Numbered from the stretch's first letter, positions 33,588 through 47,735 are shown. The stretch: DNA of 64,000 bases from Undaria pinnatifida (GCA_012845835.1 JABAKD010000017.1:9801904-9865903); one strand, 5' to 3'. Made by a program: numbers and translations. The notes: generated by a model not told the origin, from the letters alone.

Positions 33588-36500
33588 ACAATGACGGTTA
33601 CTGACGAAAAGAATCGTGACATGAAGGAATTTTCGAAAAAAAGAGAGAAGATACCGAATCTTGCACACGCGGGGGACAAAATCACCTCGAGACCCTCCTG
33701 CCGCCACGAGAAAGCGGCTCGGCTCCTGTCCCCGACGAGTCCCCGTGCCTCCCTTCCTAGCGCGAAACGATCTTCGTCCAAAAAATGCAGCAGCCCCCCA
33801 CTCACACTACGGTACACCCGCTATCAACATACGTACCCGTACGATATCACACTTTGACACAGATGAAAAGGATCGTATCCTAACCATAGGGAAATACAAT
33901 GACGGTTACTGACGAAAACAATCGTGATATGAAAAAAGTTTCCAAACAGAATAGATAATGATTCTTGCACACACAGGGGACAGAAACACCTCGAGACTCT
34001 CCTGCCGCCACGAGAAAGTGGCTCGGCTTCTGCCCCCCACGAGTCCCCGTGCCTCCCTTCCTAGCGCGGAACGTTCTTCGTCCCAAAAATTGAGCAGGCC
34101 CCCACTCACACTACGGTACCACAGATGTCAACATACGTACCCGTACGGTATCACACTATGACACAGAAGAAAATAATTGTATCCATAGGGAAATACAATG
34201 ACGGTTACTGACGAACAAAACCGTGACATGAAGGGATTTTCCAAACAGGACAGATACCGAATCTTGCACACACGGGGGACAAAATCACCTCGAGACCCTC
34301 CTGCCGCCACGAGAAAGCGGCTAGGGATTTGCCTCGACGAGGCCCCGTGCCTCCCGTTTTAGGGCGGAACAATCTTCGTCCCCAAAATGCAGCAGGCCCC
34401 AACACACTACGGTACACCCGCTATCAACATACGTACCCGTACGATATCACACTTTGACACAGATGAAAAGGATCGTATCCTAACCATAGGGAAATACAAT
34501 GACGGTTACTGACAAAAACAATCGTGATATGAAAAAAGTTTCCAAACAGAATAGATACCGAATCTTGCACACACGGGGGACAGAAACACCTCGAGACCCT
34601 CCTGCCGCCACGAGAAAGCGGCTCGGCCTCTTCCCCTGACGGGTCCCCGTGCCTACCTTCCTATGGCGGAACGATCTTGTCCCATAAATGCAGCAGGCCC
34701 CAACACACACTACGGTATTACAGCTATATACATACGTACCCGTACGGTATCACACTATGACACAGATAAAAGGGATCGTATCCTAACCATAGGGAAATAC
34801 AATGACGGTTACTGACGAACAAAATCGTGACATAAAGGAAGGGATTTTCCAAAAAGGAACGATACCAAAAATTGCACACACGGGCGACAAAAACACCTCG
34901 AGACCCTCCTGCGGCCACAAGAAAGCGGCTCGACTCCTGCCCCCGACGAGTCCCCGTGCTTCCCTTGTTAGAGCGGAACGATCTCCGTCCCAAAAATGCA
35001 GCAGGCCCCCACTCACACTACGGTTCCACAGCTATCAACATACGTACTCGTACATTATCACAATATGACACAGATGAAAACGATCGTATCCTTGCCATAT
35101 GGAAATATAATGACGGTTACTGACGGAAAAAATCGTGACATGAAGGGATTTTCCAAACAGAAAAGATACTGAATCTTGCACACACGGGGGACAAAAACAC
35201 CTCGAGACCGTCCTGCCGCCACGAGAAAGCGGCTCGGCTTTTGCCCTCGACGAGTCCCCGTGTCTCCCTTTTTAGGGCGGAACGATCTTCGTTTTAATAA
35301 TGCAGCAGGCCCCCACACACACTACGGTATTACAGCTGCTATCAACATACGTACCCGTACGGTATCACACTACTATGACACAGATGAAATGGATCGTGTA
35401 CTAACCATAGGGAAATACAATGACGGTTACTCACTACAAAATTCGTGACATGAAGGGATTTCCCAAAATGGAAAGATACCGAATCTTGCACAAACGGGGG
35501 ACAAAAACACCTCGAGACCCTCCTGCCGCCACGAGGAAGCGACTCGGCTTCTGCGCCGGACGGGTCCCCGTGCCTGCCTTTCTAGCGCGGAACGATTTTT
35601 GTCGGATAATGCAGCAGGCCCCCACTCACACTACGGTACCACAGCTATCAACATACGTACCCGTACGGTATCACACTATGACACAGATGGAAAGGATCGT
35701 CTCCTAACCGTGGAGAAATACAATGACGGTTACTGACGAAACATGTCGTGACAAAAAAAGATTTTTCCAAATAGGAAAGAAACCGAATCTTGCACACACG
35801 GGGGACAAAAACACCTCAACACCCTCCTGCCGCCACGAGAAAGCGGTTCGGCGTCTGCCCCGACGAGTCCCCGTGCCTCCCTTCCCAGGGCGGAACGTTC
35901 TTCGTCCGAAAAAGGCAGCAAGCCCCCACTTACACTACGGTACCACAGCTATCAACATACGTACCCGTGCGGTATCACACTATGACACAGAGTAAACGGA
36001 TCGTATCCTAACCATAAGGAAATACAATGACGGTTACTAACGAAATAAATCGTGACGTGAAGGGATTTTCAAAACAGAAAAGATAACGAATCTTGCACAC
36101 ACGGGGGACAAAAACACGTCAAGACCCTCCTGCCGCCACGAGAAAGCGGCTCGGCTTCTGCCCCGACGAATCCCCGTGCCTCCTTTCCCAGGGCGAAACG
36201 TTCTTCGTCCGATAAAGGCAGCAGGCCCCCACTTACACTACAGTACCACAGCTATCAACATACGTATCCGTACGGTATCACACTATGACACAGAGTAAAA
36301 GGATCGTATCTTAACCATAGGGAAATATAATGACGGTTACTGACGAACCAAATCGTGACATGAAGGGATTTTCCAAACAGAAAAGATAACGAATCTTGCA
36401 CACACGGGGGACAAAAGCACCTCGAGACCCTCTTGCCGCCACGGGAAAGGAGCTCGGCTTCTGCCCCCTACGAGGCCCCGTGCCTCCCGTTTGAAGGCGG

Positions 36501-39500
36501 AACGGGCTTCGTCCCAAAAATGCAGCAGGCCCCCACTCACACTACGGTACCACTGCTATCAACATACGTACCCGTACGGTATCACGCTATGACACAGAGT
36601 GAAAGGATCGTATCCTAACCACAGGGAAATACAATCACGGTTACCGACGAAACAAATATTGACATGAAGGTGTTTTTCCAACAGAAAAGATACCGAATCT
36701 TGCACACGCGGGGGACAAAAATACCTCGGGACCCTCTTGCCGCCACACGAAAGCGGCTCGGCTTTTGCCCCCGACGAGTCCCCGTGCGTCCCGTTTTAGG
36801 GCGGAACGTTCTTCGGCCCAAAAATGCAGCAGGCCCCCACTCACACTGCGGTTCCACAGCTGTCAACATACGTACCCGTACGATATCACACTATGACACA
36901 GAGTAAAAGGATCGCATCCTAACCATGGGGAAATACAATGACGGTTACTGACGAAACAAATAATGACATGAAGGCATTTTTAAATCAGAAAATATACCAA
37001 ATCTTGCACACACGGGTGGCAAAAACACCTCGAGACCCTCCTGCCGCCACGAGAAAGCGGCTCGGCGTCTGCCCCGACGAGTCCCCGTGCCTCCCGTTTT
37101 AGGGCGGAACGTTCTTCGTCCCAAAAATGCAGCAGGCACCCACTCACACTGCGGTTCCATAGCTGTCAACATACGTACCCGTACGATTTTACACCATGAC
37201 ACAGATGAAAAGGATCGTATCTTCACCATGGGGAAATAAAACGACGGTTACTGACGAAACAAATCGTGACATGAAGGGATTTTCCAAACAGAAAAGATAA
37301 CGAATCTTGCACACACGGGGGACAAGAATACCTCGAGACCCTTTTGCCGCCACGAGAAAGCGGCTCGGCGTTTGCCCCCGACGAGTCCCCGTGCCTCCCG
37401 TTTTAGGGCGGAATGTTCTTCGTCCCAAAAATGCAGCAGGCCCCCACTCACACTGCGGTTCCACAGCTGTCAACATACGTACCCGTACCATATCACACTA
37501 TGACACAGAGTAAAAGGATCGTATCCTAACCAAGGGGAAATACAATGACGGTTACTGACGAAACAAATCGTGACATGAAGGGATTTTCCAAACAGAAAAG
37601 ATACCGAATCTTGCACACACGGGCGGCAAAAACACCTCGAGACCCTCCTGCCGCCACGAGAAAGCGGTTCGGCGTCTGCCCCGACGAGTCCCCGTGCCTC
37701 CCTTTCAATGGCGGAACGATCTTTGTCCCAAAAATGCAGCAGGCCCCCACTCACACTACGGTACCACCGCTATCAACATACGTACCCGTACGGTATCACA
37801 CTATGACACAGAGTAAAAGGATCGTATCTTAACAATAGGGGAATACAATGACGGTTACTAACGAAACAAATCTTGACATGAAGGGATTTTCCAAACAGAA
37901 AAGATACCGAATCTTGCACACACAAGTGGCAAAAACACCTCGAGACCCTCCTGCCGCCACGAGAAAGCGGCTCGGCGTCTGCCCCGACGAGTCCCCGTGC
38001 CTCCCTTTCTATATCGGAACGATCTTCGTCCCAAAAATGCAGCAGGCCCCCCCACACATTACGGTACCACAGCTATCAACAGACGTACCCGTACGGTATC
38101 ACACTATTAAACAGAGTAAAAGGATCGTATCCTAACCATAGGGAAATACAATGACGGTTACTTACGAAACAAATCGTGACATGAAAGGATTTTCCAAACA
38201 GGAACGATACCGAATCTTGCACACACGGGGGACAAAAATACCTCGAGATCCTCTTGCCGCCACGAGAAAGCGTCTCGGCTTTTGCCCCCGACGAGTCCCC
38301 GTGCCTCCCGTTTAAAGGCGGAACGTTCTTCGTCCCAAAAATGCAGCAGGCCCCCACTCACACTGCGGTTCCACAGCTGTCAACATACGTACCCGTACGG
38401 TATCACGCTCTGACACAGATGAAAAGGATCGTATCCTAACCACAGGGAAATACAATGACAGTTACTGACGAACCAAATCGTGACATGAAGGGATTTTCCA
38501 AACAGAAAAGATACCGAATCTTGCACTCACGGGGGACAAAAACACCCTAAGACCCTCCTGCCGCCACGAGAAAGCGGCTCGGCTTCTGCCCCGACGAGTC
38601 CCCGTGCCTCCCTTCCCAGGGCGGAACGTTCTTCGTCCAACAAATGCAGCAGGCCCCCACTCACACTACGGTACCACAGCTATCAACATACGTACCTGTA
38701 CGGTATCACACTTTGACACAGATGAAAAAGATCGTATCTTAACCATAGGGAAATACAATGACGGTTACTGACGGAACAAATCTTGACATGGAGGGATTTT
38801 CCAAACAGAAAATATACCAAATCTTGCACACACGGGTGGCAAAAACACCTCGAGACCCTCCTGCCGCCACGAGAAAGCGGCTCGGCGTCTGCCCCGACGA
38901 GTCCCCGTGCCTCCCGTTTTTGGGCGGAACGTTCTTCGTCCAAAAAATGCAGCAGGCCCCCACTCACGCTACGGTACCACAGCTGTCAACAGACGTACCC
39001 GTACGGTATCACACTATGACACAGAGTAAAAGGATCGTATCTTAACCATTGGGAATACAATGACGGTTACTAACGAATTAAATCTTGACATGAAGGGATT
39101 TTCCAAACAGAAAAGATAACGAATCTCGCACACACGGGCGGCAAAAACACCTCGAGACCCTCCTGCCGCCACGAGAAAGCGGTTCGGCGTCTGCCCCGAC
39201 GAGTCCCCGTGCCTCCCTTTCAATGGCGGAACGTTCTTCGTCCCAAAAATGCAGCAGGCCCCCACTCACACTACGGTACCACAGCAATCAACATACGTAC
39301 CCGTACGGTATCACACTTTGACACAGATGAAAAAGGATCGTATCCTAACCATAGGGAAATACAATGACGGTTACTGACGGAACAAATCGTGACATGAAGG
39401 GATTTTCCAAACAGAAAAGATACCGAATCTTGCACACACGGGCGGCAAAAACACCTCGAGACCCTCCTGCCGCCACGAGAAAGCGGTTCGGCGTCTGCCC

Positions 39501-41496
39501 CGACGAGTCCCCGTGCCTCCCTTTCAATGGCGGAACGTTCTTCGTCCCAAAATTGCAGCAGGCCCCCACTCACACTACGGTACCACCGCTGTCAACATAC
39601 GTACCCGTACGGTATCACACTATGACACAGAGTAAAAGGATCGTATCTTAACTATAGGGGAATACAATGACGGTTACTAACGAAACAAATCTTGACATGA
39701 AGGGATTTTCCAAACAGAAAAGATACCGAATCTTGCACACACAAGTGGCAAAAACACCTCGAGACCCTCCTGCCGCCACGAGAAAGCGGCTCGGCGTCTG
39801 CCCCGACGAGTCCCCGTGCCTCCCTTTCTATATCGGAACGATCTTCGTCCTAAAAATGCAGCAGGCCCCCCCACACATTACGGTACCACAGCTATCAACA
39901 GACGTACCCGTACGGTATCACACTATTAAACAGAGTAAAAGGATCGTATCCTAACCATAGGGAAATACAATGACGGTTACTTACGGAACAAATCGTGACA
40001 TGAAAGGATTTTCCAAACAGGAACGATACCGAATCTTGCACACACGGGGGACAAAAATACCTCGAGATCCTCTTGCCGCCACGAGAAAGCGTCTCAGCTT
40101 TTGCCCCCGACGAGTCCCCGTGCCTCCCGTTTGAAGGCGGAACGTTCTTCGTCCCAAAAATGCAGCAGGCCCCCACTCACACTGCGGTTCCACAGCTGTC
40201 AACATACGTACCCGTACGGTATCACGCTCTGACACAGATGAGAAGGATCGTATCCTAACCACAGGGAAATACAATGACAGTTACTGACGAACCAAATCGT
40301 GACATGAAGGGATTTTCCAAACAGGAAAGATACCGAATCTTGCACTCACGGGGGACAAAAACACCTCGAGACCCTCCTGCCGCCACGAGAAAGCGGCTCG
40401 GCTTCTGCCCCGACGAGTCCCCGTGCCTCCCTTCCCAGGGCGGAACGTTCTTCGTCCAACAAATGCAGCAGGCCCCCACTCACACTACGGTACCACAGCT
40501 ATCAACATACGTACCTGTACGGTATCACACTTTGACACAGATGAAAAATATCGTATCTTAACCATAGGGAAATACAATGACGGTTACTGACGGAACAAAT
40601 CTTGACATGAAGGGATTTTCCAAACAGAAAATATACCAAATCTTGCACACACGGGTGGCAAAAACACCTCGAGACCCTCCTGCCGCCACGAGAAAGCGGC
40701 TCGGCGTCTGCCCCGACGAGTCCCCGTGCCTCCCGTTTTTGGGCGGAACGTTCTTCGTCCATAAAATGCAGCAGGCCCCCACTCACACTGCAGTTTCACA
40801 GCTGTCAACATACGTAACCGTACGATATCACACTATGACACAGATGAAAAGGATCGAACCGTAACCATGGGAAAATAAAATGACGGTTACTGACGAACCA
40901 AATCGTGACATGAAGGGATTTTCCAAACAGGAACGTTACCGAATCTTGCACACACGAGGGACAAAAATACCTCGAGACCCTTTTGCCGCAACGAGAAAGC
41001 GGCTCGGCTTTTGCCCCCGACGAGTCCCCGTGCCCCCCGTTTTAGGGCGGAACGATCTTCGTCCCAAAAATGCAGCAGACCCCCACTCACACTACGGTAC
41101 CACAGCTGTCCACAGACGTACCCGTACGGTATCACACTATGACACAGAGTAAAAGGATCGTATCTTAACCATAGGGGAATACAATGACGGTTACTAACGA
41201 AACAAATCGTGACATGAAGGGATTTTCCAAACAGAAAAGATAACGAATCTTGCACACACGGGCGGCAAAAACACCTCGAGACCCTCCTGCCGCCACGAGA
41301 AAGCGGTTCGGCGTCTGCCCCGACGAGTCCCCGTGCCTCCCTTTCAATGGCGGAACGTTCTTCGTCCCAAAAATGCAGCAGGCCCCCACTCACACTACGG
41401 TACCACAGCAATCAACATACGTACCCGTACGGTATCACACTTTGACACAGATGAAAAAGGATCGTATCCTAACCATAGGGAAATACAATGACGGTT
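33588..41496 (+). repeat. 303-bp satellite array 1, about 26 units
   Basis: Units start with ATGACGGTTACTGACGAA at 33591, 33899, 34198, 34499, 34802, 35110, 35420, 35723, 36027, 36330 and so on to 41184, with lengths of 299-310 bp (mode 303). A conserved core, CTGCCGCCACGAGAAAGCGG, is present in nearly every unit. A TACGTACCCGTACGGTATCA block near the end contains the dyad CCGTACGG. The first ten or so units are the most diverged. From 37545 a six-unit higher-order repeat recurs at 39364 (offset 1,819 bp). The array breaks off at 41496 inside a unit. Confidence 0.97.
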
Positions 41497-41794
41497 GAAA
41501 AAATATTAACAGGGTAAAATAAAAGTTTAGGATGGATTTTTTCTTTAGGATGGGATTTTTTTTTTTTTCGTCGAGAAATCGTCAAAAACATTTCCGACCG
41601 AGGGTTCCCGACCGAACATATTTTGCCCACTATCTACTAGTCATCGTTGCCAAGCTCAAAACGCTATTGTGCCTCTGCGTGCATCTAGGGATAAACACGG
41701 TAGATCCGATGCTGCTGTGTCTGCATCAAGCCAGCATCTATAAAAATAGTTAAAACACAAGGCAGTGCACAGCAGTCACATTCTATACTAATAT

Positions 41795-41890
41795 TATTAT
41801 GAAAATTTAAATTGACTCCAGCTGAGATCGAATATGTTGTCGAACTCATCTTTGTAAGCTGTGTGTGATACTCCGATCGCGCGTATTATG
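41795..41890 (+). repeat. G-run repeat family, short fragment
   Basis: GACTCCAGCTGAGATCGAAT, TTGTCGAACTCATCTTTGTA and TGTGTGATACTCCGATCGCG match the start module. The fragment stops after GCGTATTA. Confidence 0.8.
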
Positions 41891-43055
41891 ACGCCACCAA
41901 CCACCTGTGTATGGCCGATGAACGAAAATTGACATGGCTGCCTCATCAAGGTCGCGTGTAATGTATTTATAATGTCCAGCAGCTACAAGCGGCCGCCGGC
42001 GTGCTGGTCCGTAGCCGTCTGTGGAGGAGGAGAGAAACCGGGAGTGGGAAATGATTTTGTCAAGCGCGTCGCAGCCAAAACATTGTTTTTAATCTTTAAG
42101 GCAGAACTAGAACGCCAACTAGCTGCGAAACCTTTCTAGCTTTTGGTTCTCGGTTCTTGGTTCATACTACCTGTATATCGCACTTCGATCGCGGGAGATG
42201 CGAGTGCTCGAGTGGTGCATTATCAGGAGTAGAGGAGTCTATCAGCTCACGTGTTATTCACGGCTAACCGTGATGGAGGAATGGAGAACAGCCTGCGTTC
42301 AGGAAGTTTCGCTATGGGAGGTGCCACATCCTCATCGATGCGATCGAGATCAGGGTCTGTAAAAGGTGAGGCACGTCTCTCACGTTGGATCGGTCGCCTC
42401 TCACCTCGGTAAAACTCTATTTTTAACGAACAAGGCTTTGAGACACTCTTATTCGCAGGGGTCACCGGCCAGCCATGGCGGGACGCACGTCCGTATGTGC
42501 AAATCCCATAATCGCCAGCCACGCAACAAGTACTACGTCCGAGCCAGTGGCTTGGTGGCTCCAGATAGATAGTGTTTGTCCTTTCTACTTTCACCCTTGT
42601 CGCGTGCTTGTCGAATGTCCAGTCAACCAGTCTGGCATCCTCGAGGACTCTCTACTGCTGCTGCTGTTGGCTGTAGTTCCGAGATGATTTTGTCGCGCGC
42701 AAAGGGGGTGCAGGCTGACCGCCTTTGCTGAATCATCCTGTGGACCCTCTGGAACTGTAATAGCTCAGGAGTGTTACCGACGTACTGTATATGCTCCGTA
42801 AAGGCACACTACACACCCGGTAGCGCGCGCAATCGCAGTACCTCGACAAACTTGTAAATATGAGCTTCGACGGATCGCTTGGCGTTTTGTGCCCCCCAGC
42901 AACCAGTACTTGCACGTAGTTTTGGTGGGAATCGGGTCCGAAATTCGTACCGAGAGGTATACTAGCACGCTGATCACACCTGACACGGCAGCAGTCAACT
43001 ACGTACTGCTGCTGTTGTATACAGAAACTGAATCGAGTGCCGTATCATACATACC

Positions 43056-44130
43056 GGCATTTTTTCGATGCCATGAAAATTAAGCCGGACAGATGCTCTG
43101 CGTATTCATAGCAGCAGCAGAGTATATAGAAGCGGAAGTACACGAGCCCAACGTAGACATGAACCGCTGTCGATACAGGGTTGCTTCATCAATAATACCA
43201 GTCGTACTCGCACGGGTAGGAGCAACATGAGAAGTAATATTTACATTTCTTTGTACGTACGTCGTAGCTGGCATTGTAGTACAGACAGCAGTAGTAGTAG
43301 CAATTTGCTGCACGAAAATAGCACGTACATACTCGTACCAGGTACAAGATTATCACGTGCGTTACACAGCTTCAGAGCAGTTACAGACATGAGGCTTGCG
43401 ATACCATGCAAGGCACAAACATTGTTCCAACTTATTTCGAAAAACGACAGCCAGCCGCCGACGTACAGAGTAGTACACTACAACAGACGACGCATATTTT
43501 TAAAGCTGATCGAGTGCTGGGTGTATCTGGATATATCGGCATTTTTCGATACCATAGCAATTAAGCCGAAGAGCATCTCCTTGTCTTAACAACGATGTTC
43601 CGCCGTATTCATAGTAGCAGCAGCATCAGCAGCAGCAGGAGCAGCAGCAGCAGCGGAGTAGCAGCAGTAGAACACGAGTCCAACGTAGACGTGCACCGTT
43701 ATTGATGTACTGTAGGCTCACGAATAGTGCTCGTACGCGTAGGAGTAACGTGAGCTCGAGTGAGCGTTTTTTTTTTGTACGTAGCTGACCTCACAAAAAT
43801 AACACAACACATGCGCGTGCCATACACACCTGGTACAAGACTACCAGGTATCACGTGCGTGTAGCAGCGTATACAGAGCTTTAGATAGGAAACCTGCAGA
43901 TGAGAAGATTCAGACATGAGGCTTGGTGCGTAAACGACGGCAAACGTTTGTTCAAGCTGGATAGCGCACTTGCTACAGCTGTTCGTTGCTCTCCTCCTCA
44001 CGCACTAATAATGTCCTACCATAGGATCTAAGGCTCGGTCGCGGAACTCCAATGACAATATACAAATCGTGTGTGAGTATGGGCATTTTTCAATACCATA
44101 AAAAACAATCCGAGAAAGCAGCAGTACGCC
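43056..44130. repeat. Diverged tandem repeats of about 480-540 bp
   Basis: GGCATTTTTCGATACCAT....AATTAAGCCG recurs at 43056, 43537 and, weaker, 44080. Internal matches include CGTATTCATAG(C/T)AGCAGCAG, ACACGAG(C/T)CCAACGTAGAC, ATCACGTGCGT and CAGACATGAGGCTTG. AGC/CAG triplet patches differ between copies. A minus frame with HV(A/T)PTR(A/T)ST is similar in both, but it is not convincingly coding. Confidence 0.6.
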
Positions 44131-44452
44131 GCCAAGTGCATCGTCTGATTCTCGCGTGCGTGAACAGGGCGTAGATAGAATCAAGGGGCTGTGGGTGAGA
44201 TAATCCCGGAGGCTTGGGATAGCAAGCGAGGCAAGGAGTGCATATACCTGAGTACCGCGGTATCTTATCTGTTGCAGCCGATGCTGTCTCCGCCTTCAGC
44301 ACTACCAATGCCAACCATCCAGTAAGAAGTATACAGGCTTGGTCACAGCTCCCAATAATCGGCTCATCGCTAGAGTTGGCGAGCCACGCACGCATTTCAA
44401 ACCCCGCTTTTGCGTGTGTGTTTCGCCCGTAGGCTTCGCTGATCCTTCCCAT
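44090..44452 (-). CDS. Uncharacterised open frame of 120 codons (weak)
   Basis: Reads MGRISEAYGRNTHAKAGFEM and continues with a hydrophobic stretch (ACILLTGWLALVVL) and AETASAATDKIPRYS. The frame is open a further 14 codons upstream. Composition is ordinary and not repeat-driven except at the 3' end, which overlaps the third copy of the 500-bp repeat. No family is recognised; chance is possible. Confidence 0.25.
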   Translation of the reverse strand: MGRISEAYGRNTHAKAGFEMRAWLANSSDEPIIGSCDQACILLTGWLALVVLKAETASAATDKIPRYSGICTPCLACYPKPPGLSHPQPLDSIYALFTHARIRRCTWRRTAAFSDCFLWY

Positions 44453-47235
44453 AGCCGTCTGCGACCAGGCTGACTGGGGACTTGGGTTTAGTCAACTGGA
44501 TGTGTCGTCGTGTGAATACCAAGCACGAAGAAATATAACTGAAGGTCGAAAGCTTCAATTTAGTTTTACGTGCAAACGCGTTTGGTCCGAAATGTTTTTG
44601 GAGCGCAGAGATCCTTGAAACATTGATATGTATGTGTGTGGATGCGTACTGCGGTGTACATATTATAAAGAAAGCATTCTTGATTTCAAACTGGTATAAA
44701 CATTTCTATTTTCGAACAATAAAATTCTCGTATCCTGTGTCCGATTTCTTTTTTATGTATATTTTTGAACTGCTGCGACCCTCAAATGTTTTTGAAAAAT
44801 GCAAACGGAGCCCATCAAGTGCCCGTAACATTTCTGCCCACACGCGTTTGCGTCGAAATGTATTGCAGTAGCCACACACCCCGTTTACATTGTTTGCAAC
44901 AGAGCCTTTGTTGTACCTTTTCCGTAGGTTTCTGATGGCATGTATTGTGTGTATTACGCCGGGTACGCTGGGTGTTGCTCCTCCTTCGTAAGAAGGACAG
45001 CCCAAGAGGAGACCATATAACATAAACGAGAGAGACAGCAGTGCTGCTTCGCTCATGGCTGCACCATGTTCGCCAAGGAAGCAGCGATCCCTGTGCCTGA
45101 CCATGGATAGTTCGCACCGATACCTGGCAGCGTCGGGCATCGAGCTTTCTATAATAATAAAAAGTGTACGAATAGACAAGCCGTGTTAAAAACAAGTTTA
45201 AATTTCAAAATATAACGTAAAATAAAAATGCGCCGCGTAGGTCGCGTCGGCGAGGAAGACACAAGACAACTCACAACTAGCTACTCACACCCCACCACAC
45301 TGAGCATCGCCAAGCCGAGAAGCATCGCTTCGCGGGCTTGTCAGCAGAGGTAGACTGCAAACGGTTTTGTAGAACCGTACCATGCCAAGCCCTACATAGC
45401 TAGCACGAGCGACCTGTTTGTCTTCAGGAGTTCTTAAGGGCAATCATCCGAATATCGAAAGGGATCGTTGAGACCACAATGATACCAGGCACCCAGGCGT
45501 TGAGCAAGATTGGCAAGGACGCCCCACCGAACATGTGCTTCGAAAACTCATGAGCACCAGTGATCCGTGTGCCTGTGCCCGTCTATGCTTGTTGAAGGAT
45601 ACATTACATGACACTTACTGCTGTAGTAAGCAACAAGAAATAGGGAAGCAGATGATATTAGCAGGAACAAAAAACCTCGACAGCGTTTATACTGATGTTT
45701 GTGTAGAAACACCCTCTCCCTAATGTGAGACGCAGTGTGTGTCAGTATTTCTGTTTCTTGTGAGTGTCCATTGTCCGGCACCGTACGCGCGTAGGCGTGA
45801 TTGATGTGCGTCTGACCCCGTGCCACCGTTGTTGTAATTATGTTTGCTGGTGCTGGGGTCAGGTGACAGGGTGCAAGCTCTCTTCGTTCTACCACTGTTT
45901 CGGAAGGTTGCGGAAAGCGGGCTCCGAAATCTTACTATTGGCGAATAGACGTGACGGAGAGGATGTCGATATACATCTAATATCAGCCGCTTGGTGGGCA
46001 GATGGTTGCGGTCGGATAGCTAACTCTCTTCATGAGGACAAATAAAAGGCAAGTTTTACTGTGTTCGTTCGTAATCGTACAAGCAGTGTGTGCGTGGTTC
46101 CCACTTTTGTTTTGTCTCATGGGCAGTTAGCTTGTTGTGTGGGGCATGGAGCTCCTCAACAGAAGAACCTCATAAAATGCAGATGCTACCACCTTATGTA
46201 CCGTACTGAAGTACAGTGTACGCTAGTGTCACTCAAAGCCTTGTCATATGTCGCTTGTCGCTTGTCGCTTGTCGCTTGTCGCCTTTCGATTCTCCACACA
46301 TGTACGTGTGATTCTCACAGCTGTTCGCTCCGATTTGGAAAATCGTGTGTTCATGAGAACATGTCGGATCGTGAGTTTTGTCGGACGGCGAAAAAGAAAA
46401 CAAACGCTGTTTTGCCGATTCTCCCTGCATGCTTCTCCCTCTGCAAGTAATGGGAGCTTTTGAAAGTATTTTAGTACTGCGAATACTTGATGCACTATCA
46501 ACATTAACGGCCGAATTGCTGACAGTCCTGGCAGTATAAGCAATATACAACCCCAAATACTGCAAGTAAGGGTAGTATCCACAGTAGTGAACCCCGACGT
46601 ACTTGAGAAGAACGCAGTATGAGCGGTTATACTGCGAGTACTCGCATGGTGAGCAGTGTCGAACACTGATACCCTGCACGCTCTGTTTTTGCGGGGGCCA
46701 ATGCACGCTCTGTTTTTTTCTTTTTTTCCTTTTGCATGTTTTTTTTCAAGATGACACGACGTTAGCCCCAGTAGAGCTCCCACATTATTTGTTGGCATCT
46801 TGTCCCCAAACGACGATTGCAGTTGAAAAAGGGTTAGACTCCCGTCCATACTGCTGTACAGAGGAACGAGGAGCTACTAACTTGTGAAAATCACGTACCT
46901 GGTGGTATACCATGTTCATCGTTCGGAGCTTAACCACCTTGAAAACTTCTACCAAATGGTTTAGTATGCACAAGACAAGAAGGCCAATTGGAACACCACA
47001 ACAATATAGATAATACTTGCCGGCTACTTTTTAAACTGGTCTAGTATATACTGGGCACAGCGAGCACTAAAAACACCGGTATGAGTACTACATACAGCAC
47101 ATTGCTCGTGTATTTGTTGTATCGTTTATACTTGGACAGCTCTCCTCTTCTTCGCCTGCCACCCCTATATATCATACTTTAAGATGTACGCTGTAAGAGT
47201 TTTTGTTTTGTTTTTAAATCTCATCCTTTTACTTC
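44453..47235. other. No supported gene
   Basis: Several frames of 90-200 codons overlap on both strands without recognisable content. 46250-46284 is a 7-bp repeat (TCGCTTG)5. The longest frame (46244-46849, minus) depends partly on that repeat and on a duplicated AAAACAGAGCGTGCA-type block. Confidence 0.45.
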
Positions 47236-47336
47236 CCAGCTTCTGGACAAGCAATGGTCACAGGTGACGCCCCCCCCCCCCCCCCGCCCCCCCTCCCGGT
47301 ACGTGCCCTCATTTATTATCGCCGCAGAGGGTTTCC
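47236..47336 (+). repeat. Exon-like block, copy B
   Basis: CCCAG|CTTCTGGACAAGCAATGGTC ACAG|GTGACG, then a long C-run, CGGTACGTGC and ATCGCCGCAGAGGGTTT. It matches 48292-48380 and the reverse complement of 31426-31505. Confidence 0.6.
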
Positions 47337-47735
47337 TGCAAGATATTAAGTGCTCGTGGGGTCTACAGCGGGGATCTGGAGAGGACTCAGGGGGGCTTCG
47401 TACTCTTTCGGGAGAATCGTAGTTGTACTACGATCAAGTTTGGCGACCATCCCACCGTGGAGCTGAAGAGTTGGGGCAATTGCGAATTTTGAATTTTGCA
47501 GTATTTTTGATACCATGCCATTTTTCTCATGTATGGGGGCTATCGGCGACTGATGCAGGGAAAGAGCTGGGAAGCAGGGTTCGAGAGTGTGGCGCCCTTC
47601 CTTAACCAATTTGGAACGGGCAATAGCGCATTGCCAAGTAAATGTCGACAAGTTTTGGACTATAATAATATGGAAATCAAATTTATCCGGAAAAGGGCAG
47701 GAAAGACCGCTGGGGGGTATCAGGAAATAGCGTGA
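47268..47735 (+). pseudogene. Protein-like frame with two internal stops (unknown)
   Basis: One phase reads RGVYSGDLERTQGGFVLFRE, then NRSCTTIKFGDHPTVELKSW, then a TGA at 47490 and another at 47508. The same phase continues from 47529 with KSWEAGFESVAPFLNQFGTG and IKFIRKRAGKTAGGYQEIA to the stop at 47735. Two protein-like stretches in one phase suggest a broken gene or exons with a small intron near 47490-47545 (GCAG at about 47497 and 47556). The family is unknown. A 133-codon antisense frame overlaps it. Confidence 0.3.

Noticed and set aside
46244-46849. 201-codon minus-strand frame
   Set aside because: Built partly on a 7-bp repeat (KATSDKRQATSD) and a duplicated KNRAC block; it overlaps an equally good plus frame and resembles nothing.
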